Shown one piece after another: positions 1 to 11,061 of a DNA stretch of 64,000 bases. The DNA is from Larix kaempferi (lineage: Eukaryota > Streptophyta > Pinopsida > Pinales > Pinaceae). A model generated the notes under the pieces. It searched no databases. It was not told where the DNA came from and was given only the letters and a program-made list of their open reading frames with translations. Within the stretch, counting starts at the first letter, position 1; each line of letters opens with the position of its first letter. The DNA is taken from contig BSBM01000096.1 of the NCBI GenBank assembly GCA_027924585.1, positions 4,526,001 to 4,590,000 of the forward strand, read 5' to 3'. The translations under genes were made by a program, and so were the position numbers.

Positions 1-3000
1 CCAGTATTATTAAAGAGACTACTTCTACTGCAGGGTGCATTACCTTCAAGAATAATCAATCTAAATCAAAGAGAATCATTTATGATTCTGTGAAAGACAA
101 CTTGATGCTCGTCATCACTCCATTAAAGACTGCAACGGAATAGTTTGACACTTTGAAAAATATTTATAAGAAGAAGGCGCCTAGTCAAAAGAGAGCATTG
201 AAGAACAAACTTTGAAATATGAAAATGGAAAAGGATGAAGCTATGGCTTTCTTCTTCACTAAGATCTCTCAAGTAAGAGATCAACTCATGAGCATTGGTG
301 TGATGGTCAATGATCATGATTCCATACAAACCATTTTCGATGGTCTTCCATATTCATGGGAGACATTCTTGGCTGCAATAAATGGTCGAGAAGTGACACC
401 TAATTTTGAGAGACTGTGGCATGATTTCCTACAAGAAAAAGGGAAAATCCATAGCAAGTATACTGCGACCAAGGAAGAGAACCTCGCTCTTGCGGCACGG
501 ATGAAAAGAGGTAAGAAATCCCACAAGAAATTCTCTCATCAAAAGGAGAATGATTTCATAAGTCTAAAGTTAAATGTTTCAATTGCAATAAGAAGAGTCA
601 TTATGCAAGAGAATGTCGTGCAAATAAAAGAGGAAATTTCAAGGGTAGGTTTCATGCTTCTACTGCTATAGAAGATGAACCTACAAGAAAGAATCATATC
701 GATGATCAAGAGACGAGGAAGGATTAATATATTGTCTCAACCCTTTCTGAATCCATTACCACTAGTGCTGAGACATGGCTGGTGGACAGTGGCGCATCCA
801 AGCACATGACTAGATATAGGAGCGTTATCACGGATCCAAAGGAAAAGAAGTTTTTCTATAAGGTGGAGCTTGGAGATAACACCACATATTCAATCCAAGG
901 TATTAGATCCACTTCTTTTCAGTTGGATTCGGGAGATGTATTGCATGTGGATGAAATTATGTTTGTCCACGGATTGAAGAAGAACCTCTTGTCTATTTTG
1001 GTTCTATAAGATAAAGGATTCAGAGTTATCTTTATCGACAACAAAGCGCTCATGTGGCCTAAGCATGAAGACTTGAACTTTGCATCTACGATTGGAGTTA
1101 GAGAGAGGCCTCTACAAATTTCCAGGAAATCTCATTCAAACCATGATCCATGACACAGTCAATCCGTGTGAGTTGTGGCATAGAAAGCTTGGTCATCTCC
1201 ATTTCAAAGCACTACCTATATTGTAGAAGATGGTGAAAGGTATGCCCATATTTAAATCTAAATTTGATAGTGTTTGTAGAGGTTGCGCTCTTGGAAAGAA
1301 CATTAAGAAGATTTTTTCAAGTAGTACCAAAAAATTCAAAGGGATCCTTGAATTAATTCATTCTTATCTATGTGGTCCTATGTCTACACCCTCCTTGAGT
1401 GGTTATTTGTATTATGTGCTTTTCATAGATGACGTCTCTCGCAATTCATGAATTTATTTTCTGAAAGCAAATAGTGAAACTTTCAACAAGTTTCAAGAGT
1501 TTAAAGAACTGGAAAACACATTCGTGCTTTTAGATCTGATAATGGAGGAGAGTTTGAGTGCCATGATTTCAACGACTTCTGTCGAGATGCAGGAATAAAA
1601 AGACAGTTGACTATACCCTACAACCCCCAGTATAATGGGGTTGGTGAAAGAAAGAACAGAACAATATGTGAGGCTACAAAATCCGTGATGGATGATTAGG
1701 ATATTCCCACATCCTTATGGGCAGAAGCCTCCAACGTTGCTATTTATATTTAGAACAAAATCCCTCATGATATCTCAGGGATAAAAGACTCATGAAGAGG
1801 TTTTCATTGGTGAAAAACCAGATGTTGGACACTTGAAGATTATTGAGTGTCATGTCTACATACATGTACCAAAAGAGAAGAGGACAAATATGGATCCATC
1901 CGGAAAGAAAGGAACATTTGTTGGATATAGTGAATCCTCCAATGCTTACAAAATCTATGTTCGAAGACAAAGAAACATTGAAGTCAACAAAGATGCAACA
2001 TTTTAGGAAGAGGCCTCCTTCAAGCACTCTAAATAACTTCAATGCGGTTCAGATATGGAGGATCGTGATACTCCTATGATGGAGGATCCAGTTTCTGATT
2101 ATCCCCTTTCAGATGTTGAGAGGGGGAAGCCAGAATATTTTGTAGTTCCACTTGATCCTGAAGAGCCAGTAGATATGATAGAAATATCACTTGATGCACC
2201 TCCTACTAAGAGGAGATCTGCATGGTGTCGATACATTATGCAAGAAGCAGAAAAGCATGTTGCACCACCAGGATCATCCAAAGAGTGAAAGAGACCTGAA
2301 ATATTTTTAGGATATGTAGCACAAATGAGTCACATTAGTGATTCAGAACCCTCTACCTATGAGGTTGAGGAAGAAGTTTACTTGCAGTAACAATCTGATG
2401 GGTTTGTAGTTCATGGGAAGGAATCCCATGTATGCAAACTTAAGAAATCCTTGTATGGGATTAAGCAGGCCCTGAGGGCTTAATATTCTAGGAAGGACAA
2501 CTATCTTATGAGCTTAGGATTCTCCAAAAGCAAAGCTGACCCCAACCTATACTTCAAGGTTGTGAAGAACCAACCACTGATCTTGGTTCTCTTTGTTGAT
2601 GACTTGTTCCTTACTAGAGAGGAATAATAGATAGCTCGGTGCAAGAGGGAGCTCAATTCTGAGTTCGAAATGAAATACTTGGGTCTTATGCACTGCTTTA
2701 TTGGTATGGAAGTTTGGAAAATGAAATATGAGATCTTTCTCTCATAAGGAAAGTACACAGTTGATGTGTTGCGGAGATTTGGTATGAGTATCTTATGTTA
2801 TGCATTGAGTATCTTGAGTCTGTTCATGTCTGAGCCAAGACATAGACATTGGGTTGCTTCCAAGCATGTGCTTAGATACCTTTGAGGTACTATTTCTTAC
2901 GGACTCGTATATGCTTCCAGTGGTGGAGTGACACTACTTGGATATGCAAAATCCGATTTGGGTGGTAGTATTTTGGACTAAGAGAGTACATCCAGATTTG

Positions 3001-3406
3001 TTTTTAGCTTGGGATTAGATATTATTTCTTGGTCTAGCAGGAAGTAGGGATTTGTAGCCTAGAGTACTACAGAAGTAGATTATATTGCAACTAGTACCGC
3101 CTTCCGAGAAGCCGTGTGGCTTAGGAAGCTATTTGTTGGGTTTTTCGATGAGAATATTGAGAGTACTTTCATTCGCTCTGACAATCAGAGTTGCATTAAG
3201 CTCTCTGAAAACCATGTGGTTCATGACAGATCAAAACACATTGAGATGAAGTATCACTACATCAGAGACATGGTCCAGAGAGGTGTCATAAGACTTCAAT
3301 ACATTGCTACTAGTCAGCAGATTGAAAATATGTTGACAAAGCCTATGTTTGTGACAAAGTATAGGTACTTCCAAGAAAATATTGGCATGGAAGAGAATGC
3401 CTCCCT
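1..3406 (+). pseudogene. Copia-1 gag-pol remnant
   Basis: Broken polyprotein of a Ty1/copia element. The gag part (1-670) carries the UBN2-type stretch around FFFTKISQVRDQL. The protease motif DSGASKHMT is at about 784-810. The integrase zone shows GHLHFK (about 1192), a CRGCALGK zinc-binding piece (about 1275-1298), FIDDVSR (about 1423) and SDNGGEFE. RT/RNase H follows from 2385, with FVDDLF at about 2594 and a tail motif LTKPM at about 3333. Stops and shifts are spread throughout, including a TGA in gag (212-214) and a TAG in integrase (1697-1699). About 339 bp of the RT N-terminal region is missing at 2361 and about 0.15 kb before RNase H near 2786. Family assignment is firm and function is lost. 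Confidence 0.92.
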
Positions 3407-3410
3407 CGCT

Positions 3411-3419
3411 AAGAGGGAG
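3411..3419 (+). other. Polypurine tract of Copia-1
   Basis: The purine run AAGAGGGAG directly abuts the TG of the 3' LTR. The same nine bases precede the 3' LTR of Copia-2, and nearly the same context precedes that of Copia-3. This is the expected plus-strand priming site. Confidence 0.8.
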
Positions 3420-4712
3420 TGTTAAAGTTACAGCATCATGAGTCATTCTCCAGTTCAATCTTGTGTGTCAAGATTGAGCCTCATGTGTCAAAGTAGTGCC
3501 TTATAGGATCTTGAGTTGGACTTGAGAAACTTGGAGAAGAAACTTGATTTGGACTCAAGAATGGATAAGCTTCATGTGTTGAAGCAAGTGCTTTGTAAGT
3601 CAAAGTGATGATGTTGTACAGTCTTTCAAGTCAAGGATAAGGTCTTGTATGTCAAGACAGATCCTCTTGTGTTGAGGTGGTGCCTCATGTGTTGAGGTGA
3701 TGCTTTGCATGTTGTAGCATGTATGGTGTGTGATGTACTACTAACCATGGTTGAGCTATTAACCACTTGGAACGATAGTAGAACAATATGATCACATCAT
3801 TGGGAAAATATCCTTAGTATATTTGATATGATAATTAAACTGGCACATGTGGACTATGCAGATAAGACAAGTGATAAAGATAAGATATGAGAGAATTCAA
3901 ATTGCACATAAAGAATTAATTAAGAGATAATTTGAATTGTTAAACTTTAGTGAAGACTTCAGTAAATCAAAGGAGAACTCGAATTGATCACTACAGTGAT
4001 GTTAACAAGAAAGAATCAGTTAAGAGAGTTAATTGATTTAGCCTGAAACGTCGATTTCAACTATCTTACACAGGTTTCCAAATTGTTTTCAAAAGAAGAT
4101 ATAATTAACTAAGTGTTATTGCATGATGACACTTATGTTAAACTAAAAGACGACACTTGAGTTGTGACACTTGCATGATGACACTTAAGTTAGCCACCTA
4201 ACTAAGTGGGAAATATTTTAGTTAAGGGGCGAGTTAATCCTAAGAGTCAGTTCAATGAGTTAATGCATTGCATGAGAAGTGGGGCGCACTTCTTCATGCA
4301 AGGTTGATGCATCCAGTTAGAGGGTGATTTCATCCTGAAGTCAAAAGATAAAAATAGAAGTTGATGCATGAGAAGAATATATAAATATGTTATACAGGAT
4401 TGATTAATCCAATGTGAAACGAATTCTCTTCTCTCTTGCAGGCAATGTGCTTCTTCTTTGTGTAGGATATTATTCGAAATCTCTCTTATTTATCTTTCTC
4501 TTTCTCTGTAATTGCATCGAAGTGCTTGATGTAAAAGGCATTCTCTGCTATCTATCAATATACTAAGGAAGGTTTTGTTGGGGTTTTCTCCCTCAAGTCA
4601 TAGAGGGCTTCCCCGGGGTAAATTCATGTGTCGAATGTGATTGCTTGTGTGTATGATTTTTATTTGATTTCAAGTATTATTGCAACTTCGAATTAAAGAT
4701 CAAATATTAACA
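3420..4712 (+). repeat. Copia-1 3' LTR (1293 bp)
   Basis: Starts TGTTAAAGTT and ends TTAACA, aligning along its length with the 5' LTR of Copia-2 (25070-26409). A TATATAAAT box is visible at 4378-4386. The Copia-2 copy lacks that segment and carries different sequence instead, so the two LTRs are not interchangeable. Much of the LTR consists of short internal repeats of the type 'gtgttgaggtgatgc'. Confidence 0.9.
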
Positions 4713-4919
4713 TAATCAAGGGTATAAAAGGGAAATGAGACTAGGGATCCAAGGAGAGAAAGCAAAAATCTAGAATCAATTTGTACAAAGATTACAGGAA
4801 AGCACAATAAGAATGAGGAATGGGGAAGACAAAATAATTTGGGCCAAAAATATCTCCTTAGTAAGGTATATTACACACTTAGGATACAAGGTGGTGTTTT
4901 GTGGAGAAAGAAGGAGAAG

Positions 4920-5770
4920 AACAAGTGTAGTGGTGGAAGCCCATATTGAAGATTAAGATCATTGAAAACAAGATTTTTTCTTATGGTTAGCTATGTTGAA
5001 CAAAGTAATGACATGAGAAATATGTAAGAAGAAAACATGTTAAGGACCAAGAAAGTGCACGTTGTGTTGAGAAATATGACTATAGATCATTTGTTGGTAC
5101 TATTTTCTTATACTAAAGAGGTTTCCTACCAAGGAATCTATTTTACGATGTTGGGAAAAATGGTTCAAGGATAAAACAATTAAAGACAACAAGGCTTTAC
5201 CATGTGTAATCTCTTAATTTAACTTCCCAAAAATGAAACATTTTTTTCAAGGTAGAGACATTCATCCCATCCAAATTATTTACCAAATTAGATTTTCATA
5301 TGAAGGGGTGTAGAACCTTGTTGAGGCAAAACCTCTAGGGACAATTATAAATCCAATTTGATAGACCCTATGTATCATATTACTTTGATGGAGCTTATCA
5401 AAGTGATCCAAGGAAATGTAAGGAGGGGGTGTTCCATTTTTTAAAGAAGACCAAAAAATGTGATTTGAAGCCCTTGTAATGTAAGGGACAAATAATTGGA
5501 CAAAAATGAATGCTTTATGGATTATGATGAGAAAAGTTTCAAAAAAGAGGTTGAAAAAATTCAAATCCTACATGAGTAGCTAGTAATCGATTGGATAAAT
5601 GGTAAAGCAAATATCCAAAATTTGTCCCTTTCTAGAATTGAAGTCGCTTAAAGAATTTTGATTTTTTTCTTTTCAACGCACACAAAGAACTTAATGAAAG
5701 CATTGATGCATTATTTAAGCAGTCTCTAATTTGTATACATGTGTACTAGCTACAATGGGGTAAGAGGCAA
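4920..5770 (+). pseudogene. LINE ORF2 C-terminal remnant (zinc-binding domain + RNase H)
   Basis: No long frame survives, but reading across frames gives a recognisable order. A zf-RVT-like piece comes first (WLAMLNKVMTWEICKKK at about 4985, then KCTLC and an H near 5090). An RNase H domain of the plant LINE type follows: YYFDGAYQSDPRKC (5380-5420, first catalytic Asp), GTNNWTKMNALW (about 5483-5520, where the usual Glu is Lys), VIDWINGKANIQNLSLSRIE (about 5585-5645) and NAHKELNESIDALFKQSL (about 5676-5730). Order and spacing match the RNase H end of plant L1 elements. The rest of the LINE is not visible upstream, so it is probably 5' truncated. Confidence 0.62.
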
Positions 5771-6998
5771 CAACTCAACATCCAATCATCTTTCACAACT
5801 CTATATGAATATCTCTCATTAATAAGACCAGCCACAACAAAAGGTCCCTCTTTGGGAGAGTTAAAAAAATCAAGGGTGTAGGTTTTTCAAATGCACCTTC
5901 AAAGAAGCTCTAATAATAATAAACATTTACATTTTTGTTTCTACAATAAACCCCATATGACTATATGATGGATTCAAACAAAATGTATAAAGATTAAAAT
6001 TTTGATAAGTTACATTTTGATAGATTTTGTTGCTCTTTAAAAGCCCTTTCAAATTTATTTTATGCTAATTGCATGCATATTTTTACATTTCTCCTTGAAA
6101 TAGGAATAGACAATATTTTGTTAGAAAAATAAATTATTGCCTATGTTTAACAATAGAGTGGAGGGCATTAATAATAGAGTGGAAGGACCAAGAAATATCA
6201 TTAAGCCTTGTTGTTGAACATGGTATAACTCATTATCAAGGAAAAGGGGGCTCTAAATTGATGATTGAATGGGCCACTAGAGCTATAGGCATACAAAAGA
6301 ACTTTCTTCAACCAAGTCATGACTTTGGGCATTGCTTTTAATGCCATATCATATGCACATATGTATAGCATTGTATCCATTTTCACAATTTATTTGAGAT
6401 CCCTACTTTTCACTTGACTCTAGTTTATTATTTTCATTAAAACACTAGATTGCATATTTTCTTTTTAACTAGAACGAATAAGTTGGCATTATAAACAATT
6501 GAAGAAGATCAGCGGAAAAAAGTTCCACTTTAGCAGTCTAAAATAAAACTTATAGTGTTTTTGTAAATGCTATCTAGTCCATATATAGTCATCCAAAGTC
6601 TTAAAACTATTCCCATATGACTAGCTACAACTATACTACTGTAAACTTTAACATATTGTCTTAACAATAGTTGGAAAAAAGAAAGCATAAACAACTAAAA
6701 TTAAGTAGAATTGTGACCACTGTCCATAACATGTTCTTATGCATTATCTTCAACGTGCTCCTCTGAGCTGGAAAAAGTCACTGCTACATGGGTGGGTTGG
6801 TGAACCGTGGTGTCATCATTTTCCCTACTTCCGGAGTAATCAATAATACTATATTGTTTTTTCTGCTATGAGATCCTTGTGGCGATCCAGGGTGACCATA
6901 ATTGTATCAATTTGAGCTCCATAGACGCGAATGTTTCCTTCCACATCATCTAGGCAAGTATCTAAGCAAGATGTATGAAATGTAAACTGATGAACAAC
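5771..6998. other. Unclassified AT-rich stretch
   Basis: No reading frame, repeat boundary or domain was recognised. The first part may be the 3' tail of the LINE remnant just upstream. Two short segments repeat 'gagtggagggcattaataatagagtggaagg' with variation around 6155-6190. Confidence 0.5.
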
Positions 6999-7589
6999 CT
7001 ACTCATCATCATCCAGGAGAGATTCCCAAGAGGGCATATGAGTTGTAATTTGATGAACAACTTCGAGCGATCCCTCCATATGCAATTTCATCCAACGTAA
7101 ATGACTACGAATATCTTGAATATTTGCTCGAGCATCTCTTATTCCATCTGAGAGCTTCTGCAATTTTTTCTCTAGGTCCATCGCAGGCTTCATTATTGTC
7201 AAACAAAACAAACCCTCCAAGGTTCTAGAGTCCCAATATTTCCGTATTAAAGACATGATGGATCTCAAACCAAGCCTACAAATTACTTCCTGAAGGTTAT
7301 CCTCCTCATGCCTAGCAAATCCTTCAACCAAAATCCACCCCCCCTGGGCATAAGGGAAGGAATCTACCACCTCTATAGCCTGCAACGCCATCCCCAAATA
7401 GAAACATGCACCAAACTTCCCCCCCTTGACTCTAAGCTTGTAAATTGGAAGTCTAATGACGAAACAAAGGAAGAAAGGAACATATAACAAAGAAACCCTA
7501 ATCGTCCTCATGGCCAACCTGCCTAGAGGATCCTCCACGCGTGAGGACATGGGTTTCATTACGGCTTGAGTTAATGTCAAGAATGACAA
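6999..7589 (-). CDS. Uncharacterised 196-residue reading frame
   Basis: The longest open minus-strand frame in the left third of the window, lying just 3' of an RNase H fragment on the same strand. The first half has one hydrophobic stretch (about residues 30-50, LLYVPFFLCFVIRL). The second half is helical and charged, with a probable coiled coil around DLEKKLQKLSDGIRDARANI (about residues 138-157), and it ends in an acidic LLDDDE. I do not recognise the family. It may be the 3' part of a decayed transposable element, since its neighbours on both sides are LINE pieces. No splice sites or promoter argue for a host gene. Confidence 0.3.
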   Translation of the reverse strand: MSFLTLTQAVMKPMSSRVEDPLGRLAMRTIRVSLLYVPFFLCFVIRLPIYKLRVKGGKFGACFYLGMALQAIEVVDSFPYAQGGWILVEGFARHEEDNLQEVICRLGLRSIMSLIRKYWDSRTLEGLFCLTIMKPAMDLEKKLQKLSDGIRDARANIQDIRSHLRWMKLHMEGSLEVVHQITTHMPSWESLLDDDE

Positions 7590-7808
7590 CTATCAGCATT
7601 AAATGGGGATGTGACCAATCTCATGGAGGTTCAGGCCAGTTTAAACCCCTAATCCATCATAGAATTCATAAATGCGACCTTCAAGGGACGTTAAGACTTC
7701 AAATTCTTAGGGGATCCAACATAAGATTTGTTGACCCCCATTTTTAATCATGCCCTCTCGTTCCAAAAGGGTTGCATTGTTTGCGAGTTGGTCGTTTTTT
7801 TATTGTTT

Positions 7809-8126
7809 TCATTTATCACATGAAAAAGGTTGAGCAACAGGGATTTGATTGAGAAGCAATTCGCTATGCTTTTGCAACCTTCCCACTATCTTGTCTTCAA
7901 GATCCTTTCTTTTCCTGGCTTGAGAAATGATTAATAGGAAATCTCCAATAACGACAATCGATTGGATTCCAAGAGAAACAGTGTTTTCAAGTGCTTGATA
8001 AAGGGCATAATGCTCAGCTTGATTGTTTGTGGTTTTTCCTAGGCCCCATTCAAAATTTAATATTACATTTCCTCCAAAATCCAAAAGAACCCCCCCCCCC
8101 CCCCCCGCGCCTGCCTCCCCAAACAC
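7809..8126 (-). pseudogene. RNase H domain fragment of a plant LINE
   Basis: The minus-strand frame reads GVLLDFGGNVILNFEWGLG, then TTNNQAEHYALYQALE, then SIVVIGDFLLIISQARKRKD. This is the characteristic RNase H order of plant LINE ORF2 C-termini (GG-start, NNQAE with the catalytic Glu, a VIGD Asp). The Asp-containing strand upstream is lost or altered. The N-terminal glycine run is encoded by a 17-base C homopolymer on the plus strand (8090-8106), which probably slipped. No RT domain is seen upstream on this strand. Confidence 0.65.
8090..8106. repeat. Poly-C homopolymer (17 bp)
   Basis: An uninterrupted run of 17 C, inside the RNase H fragment where it encodes glycines on the minus strand. 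Confidence 0.9.
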
Positions 8127-8235
8127 TAGATTGTATATTAACCTAGAAGGTGCAATGTTATTTTGTGAAGCAAAGTGGAATTTAATCCCCCTTTTTTTTA
8201 CATTTTTTTTTAAAAGAAATTCTTAACATATTTTT

Positions 8236-8655
8236 TTAAAAGAAAAATATTAGTGGGATTAAGAACATGTGTTTCCTCATAGGATGGCATAGGTTCAAAC
8301 CCATAGGGGGTAGGGTATGTAGACCTCCATAGAATTTAATAATCAAATCGTTGCGCACAGGGGGGTCCCTTTCTCACAAACAAGAGGGTCTCATACACCA
8401 ATTATTATTATTATTACTATTATTATTATTATTATCGTCATCATCAATGGAATACACAGCATGAGAAACCCTCAAGCACTTCCCTCGTTCAAGGATGGTA
8501 CCCAAGGTAAACCATTCAGTTACAATTATTGGGAAACCTAGCCAGACAAGGACATCGAGTGAGGCACACACATAGACAAGCCCGGGGACTTGACCTTGAA
8601 ACCTCCTACTTGCAATTCACAATGCTCAACCACTCAAACTAACCCACCAAACTTC
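8236..8655. mobile_element. tRNA-like SINE traces, two in opposite orientation
   Basis: On the plus strand, ATTAAGAACATGTG is followed about 30 bp later by GGTTCAAACCC (8293-8303), an A-box/B-box-like pair. On the minus strand, reading left from about 8650, TTAGTTTGAGTGGTTGAGC is followed by TTTCAAGGTCAAGTCC, again an A-box then a B-box-like arrangement at tRNA spacing. Between them lie an (ATT/ATC)n microsatellite and unique sequence. This suggests two tRNA-derived SINEs facing each other, or one SINE plus a fragment. Target duplications were not found. Confidence 0.35.
8398..8447. repeat. (ATT)n / (ATC)n microsatellite
   Basis: A trinucleotide run of ATT with one ACT interruption, ending in CGTCATCATC. 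It may be the simple-repeat tail of a SINE read on the minus strand. Confidence 0.85.
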
Positions 8656-11061
8656 TATTGTTATTATTACTATTGTTATTATATTTAATACTTTAGTTTT
8701 TATTTTTCATGATAGTAATTTTCATTAAACAATTCACATTGAATGAATGAGAACAAAAATTATGTCAATATTGCTCAATAAAATTATTTTTTTCATAGTG
8801 TACAAAATTGAAATTCATCATTTATACACAATATACTTATATATTATTATTCAAGCTTATATAATATATTTTGGTTTTTATTTTTCATAATGACATTTCA
8901 TACTTTATTTTAAGTTTATTATAGACTTTCCTAGGAGTAATATTTTAAAGCCAAAAAAAAATTCTCAAGAGGTCAAAGTCTCAAAGTAAAGCCAAATGAT
9001 GTTGATTATTTTGATTTACATGGACAATCGTTACTATGACACATTTAGTATGCATAATAGATTTAACATGAAAGTGTCACTGGTTTGTGTAGCATAGATC
9101 AATCAAGTTAAGATTGATCTATCTCTTTATGATGTGTATGATGGAGCACAAGCTTAACTGTTGTTGGCAACAATGTCATTGGCTATTTGGCTATTTTCAT
9201 GACAATAGATGGCTAATTTGAATCCCCGGGCTAGAAACTTCAAACATTTAAAAGATCAAAGTTAAGATACTTCTATTTTCAGCAACAAACACAATGAACT
9301 TTGCTAACTCAAACACACGTGGTCCCTCTACATGTATCCACAATATATTAGCATGACCATACACCTTGTTTGTGTACAAAGAGCATATTTTCAATAGATC
9401 ATGTTAAGATTGATCTATCCCTATATATATATATATATATATATAAATACATTCACAAGTAACAAACATCTCAGGCCATGATCATCTTTGAGTGCAAATC
9501 TCAAATATTTTGCTAAGTAAAGCTATTCCATAACAAATCCAATAAAACTCAAAAACAAGTGCTTGATATATTAGGGAAGGATATGTTTCTTTCGCTTGAA
9601 GACTTAGAAGGTAAGGAAGTGTTTCAAATATATTGTCGTATTTAAGGATAAACTCTTCTAGAGTGGAAAGTCTACAATGTCTCCAATTAATTTTCATTCA
9701 AAGAATTCCTCCAAAAATACCTTCTAACTGTATATGTTGAAATTCACAACCTGATAATCAAGACTCACAGATTACAGCGCGAGAATTCCACAAAAAATAA
9801 CTTTTAACAGGATCTTGAAAAGTAAAGTCACAATCTGATGATCAAGAATCCCAGATTCATACATTCTTATTTTCCTTATTCGTATACAAGTATAATTAAC
9901 CTCACCTATGATAAAGAAGTTGCACAAAAAATTGCAATTAGAACAAACAAAAGCACACAAAATATTAACAATAAACTTGAAGCTCTGCATTTCATGCCAC
10001 CATAAACTGTAGCATCACCGAAACATTATATGTACCATGGAATATACCAACCTTATTTACAAACAAAATCATATCAATATATGCCGATTGGATTTCCAGC
10101 TGTACTTTTAACACTCCCTCTACAGGAATCATTTAATCAGTGAGAGCTCCCCCACAAAACGTCTCTCTCTCATAAAAAAAATACTACCAATATAGCTAAT
10201 GGTTAACATCCAATCGAGTTTCCAAAACTTCCAATGCCTTCGACTCTACCAAATTGCATGCACGTATACCTCCATCCAGAACCCGCACATGTACCCACAA
10301 TAGTCAGCATCTCATAGCAACTTCAATCACACAAAATGGTTCTCGATACTTGGAGGCAGACCATAGTCATCACCTTTCCAAATGTGAATTGCTCATTCCT
10401 CTCACCTCATCATCCTCATTGCTTCAAAACGAAAAAAGCTCTTCTTCTACAAAGACATTCAGCTGAAAAATCTACAAAAGTTTGTCAAGCTTCGATTTTA
10501 ACAGTAAAATTATTAGTTTCATTACAATTATTACATTTAAATTTAGAAAAGAATGAAAGAGTAAAAGTAACAAAATCTTGCAAAAGAAAAAGGAAGGAGC
10601 AAAAGATATACCACATTCCAAAAAAACATGATGAGTCTTCGATTTCAATTTCTTCGACGACAAAAACCTCAAAACAATATATTGTAATAGCAGTAATGGT
10701 ACCTCCCAAATACACATGTTGGGTAAGTCTTTGAATTCAATTTCTTTACAGAGATGACAAATAAATAAAGCAATATAATGTAATAGCAATAATGGCCCTC
10801 CAAGCTACAAGCTATAGATTCGTTGTGAAACTTGACTTGGTGGATTTGCTCTGATTATCTCATGGAGTGGCATCAAATTTGGGCCTTTACAACGATATGA
10901 ATGGAGGATGAGGCACACCACCTAGCAAATGAATCGTGGAAGTCTTCGGGGCCACAAATCAAACGTTTCAAGGACTTTAGAAGAGTCTATTTTTTGCGGT
11001 TATGCGGAAGGGCTTAGACAGTACTTTGAAGCGCTTTTCATCTCAAACAAAAGCTAGAGGG
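8656..11061. other. Unclassified AT-rich region
   Basis: No gene or element boundary was recognised. An (AT)n run lies at about 9424-9446. The phrase 'agatcaatcaagttaagattgatct' near 9097-9121 is an imperfect palindrome, and its right half recurs at about 9398-9418. Two similar ~70 bp segments around 9745 and 9820 ('gataatcaagactcacagatt', 'gatgatcaagaatcccagatt') form a diverged duplication. Around 10610-10800 another ~100 bp segment is duplicated ('tcgatttcaatttctt', 'gtaatagcagtaatgg'). The short frames here look like chance. Confidence 0.5.
9424..9446. repeat. (AT)n microsatellite
   Basis: Perfect dinucleotide run in AT-rich unclassified DNA. Confidence 0.85.

Larger units (their letters stand above)
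1..4712 (+). mobile_element. Copia-1: Ty1/copia LTR retrotransposon, 3' part, decayed
   Basis: The window opens inside this element, about 0.2 kb into the internal region when lined up with Copia-2 (25070-31130). The internal part runs to 3419 and is followed by a purine tract and a complete 3' LTR. Domain order is gag, protease, integrase, reverse transcriptase, RNase H, which is the Ty1/copia order. The copy has many stops and frameshifts and two internal deletions relative to Copia-2, near 2361 and near 2786. The 5' LTR lies outside the window, so the target duplication cannot be tested. Confidence 0.93.

Noticed and set aside
10254-10789. Overlapping frames of 70-132 residues around 10.3-10.8 kb
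   Set aside because: Lys/Ser- or Leu/Phe-rich low-complexity translations of A/T-rich DNA on both strands, with no motif.
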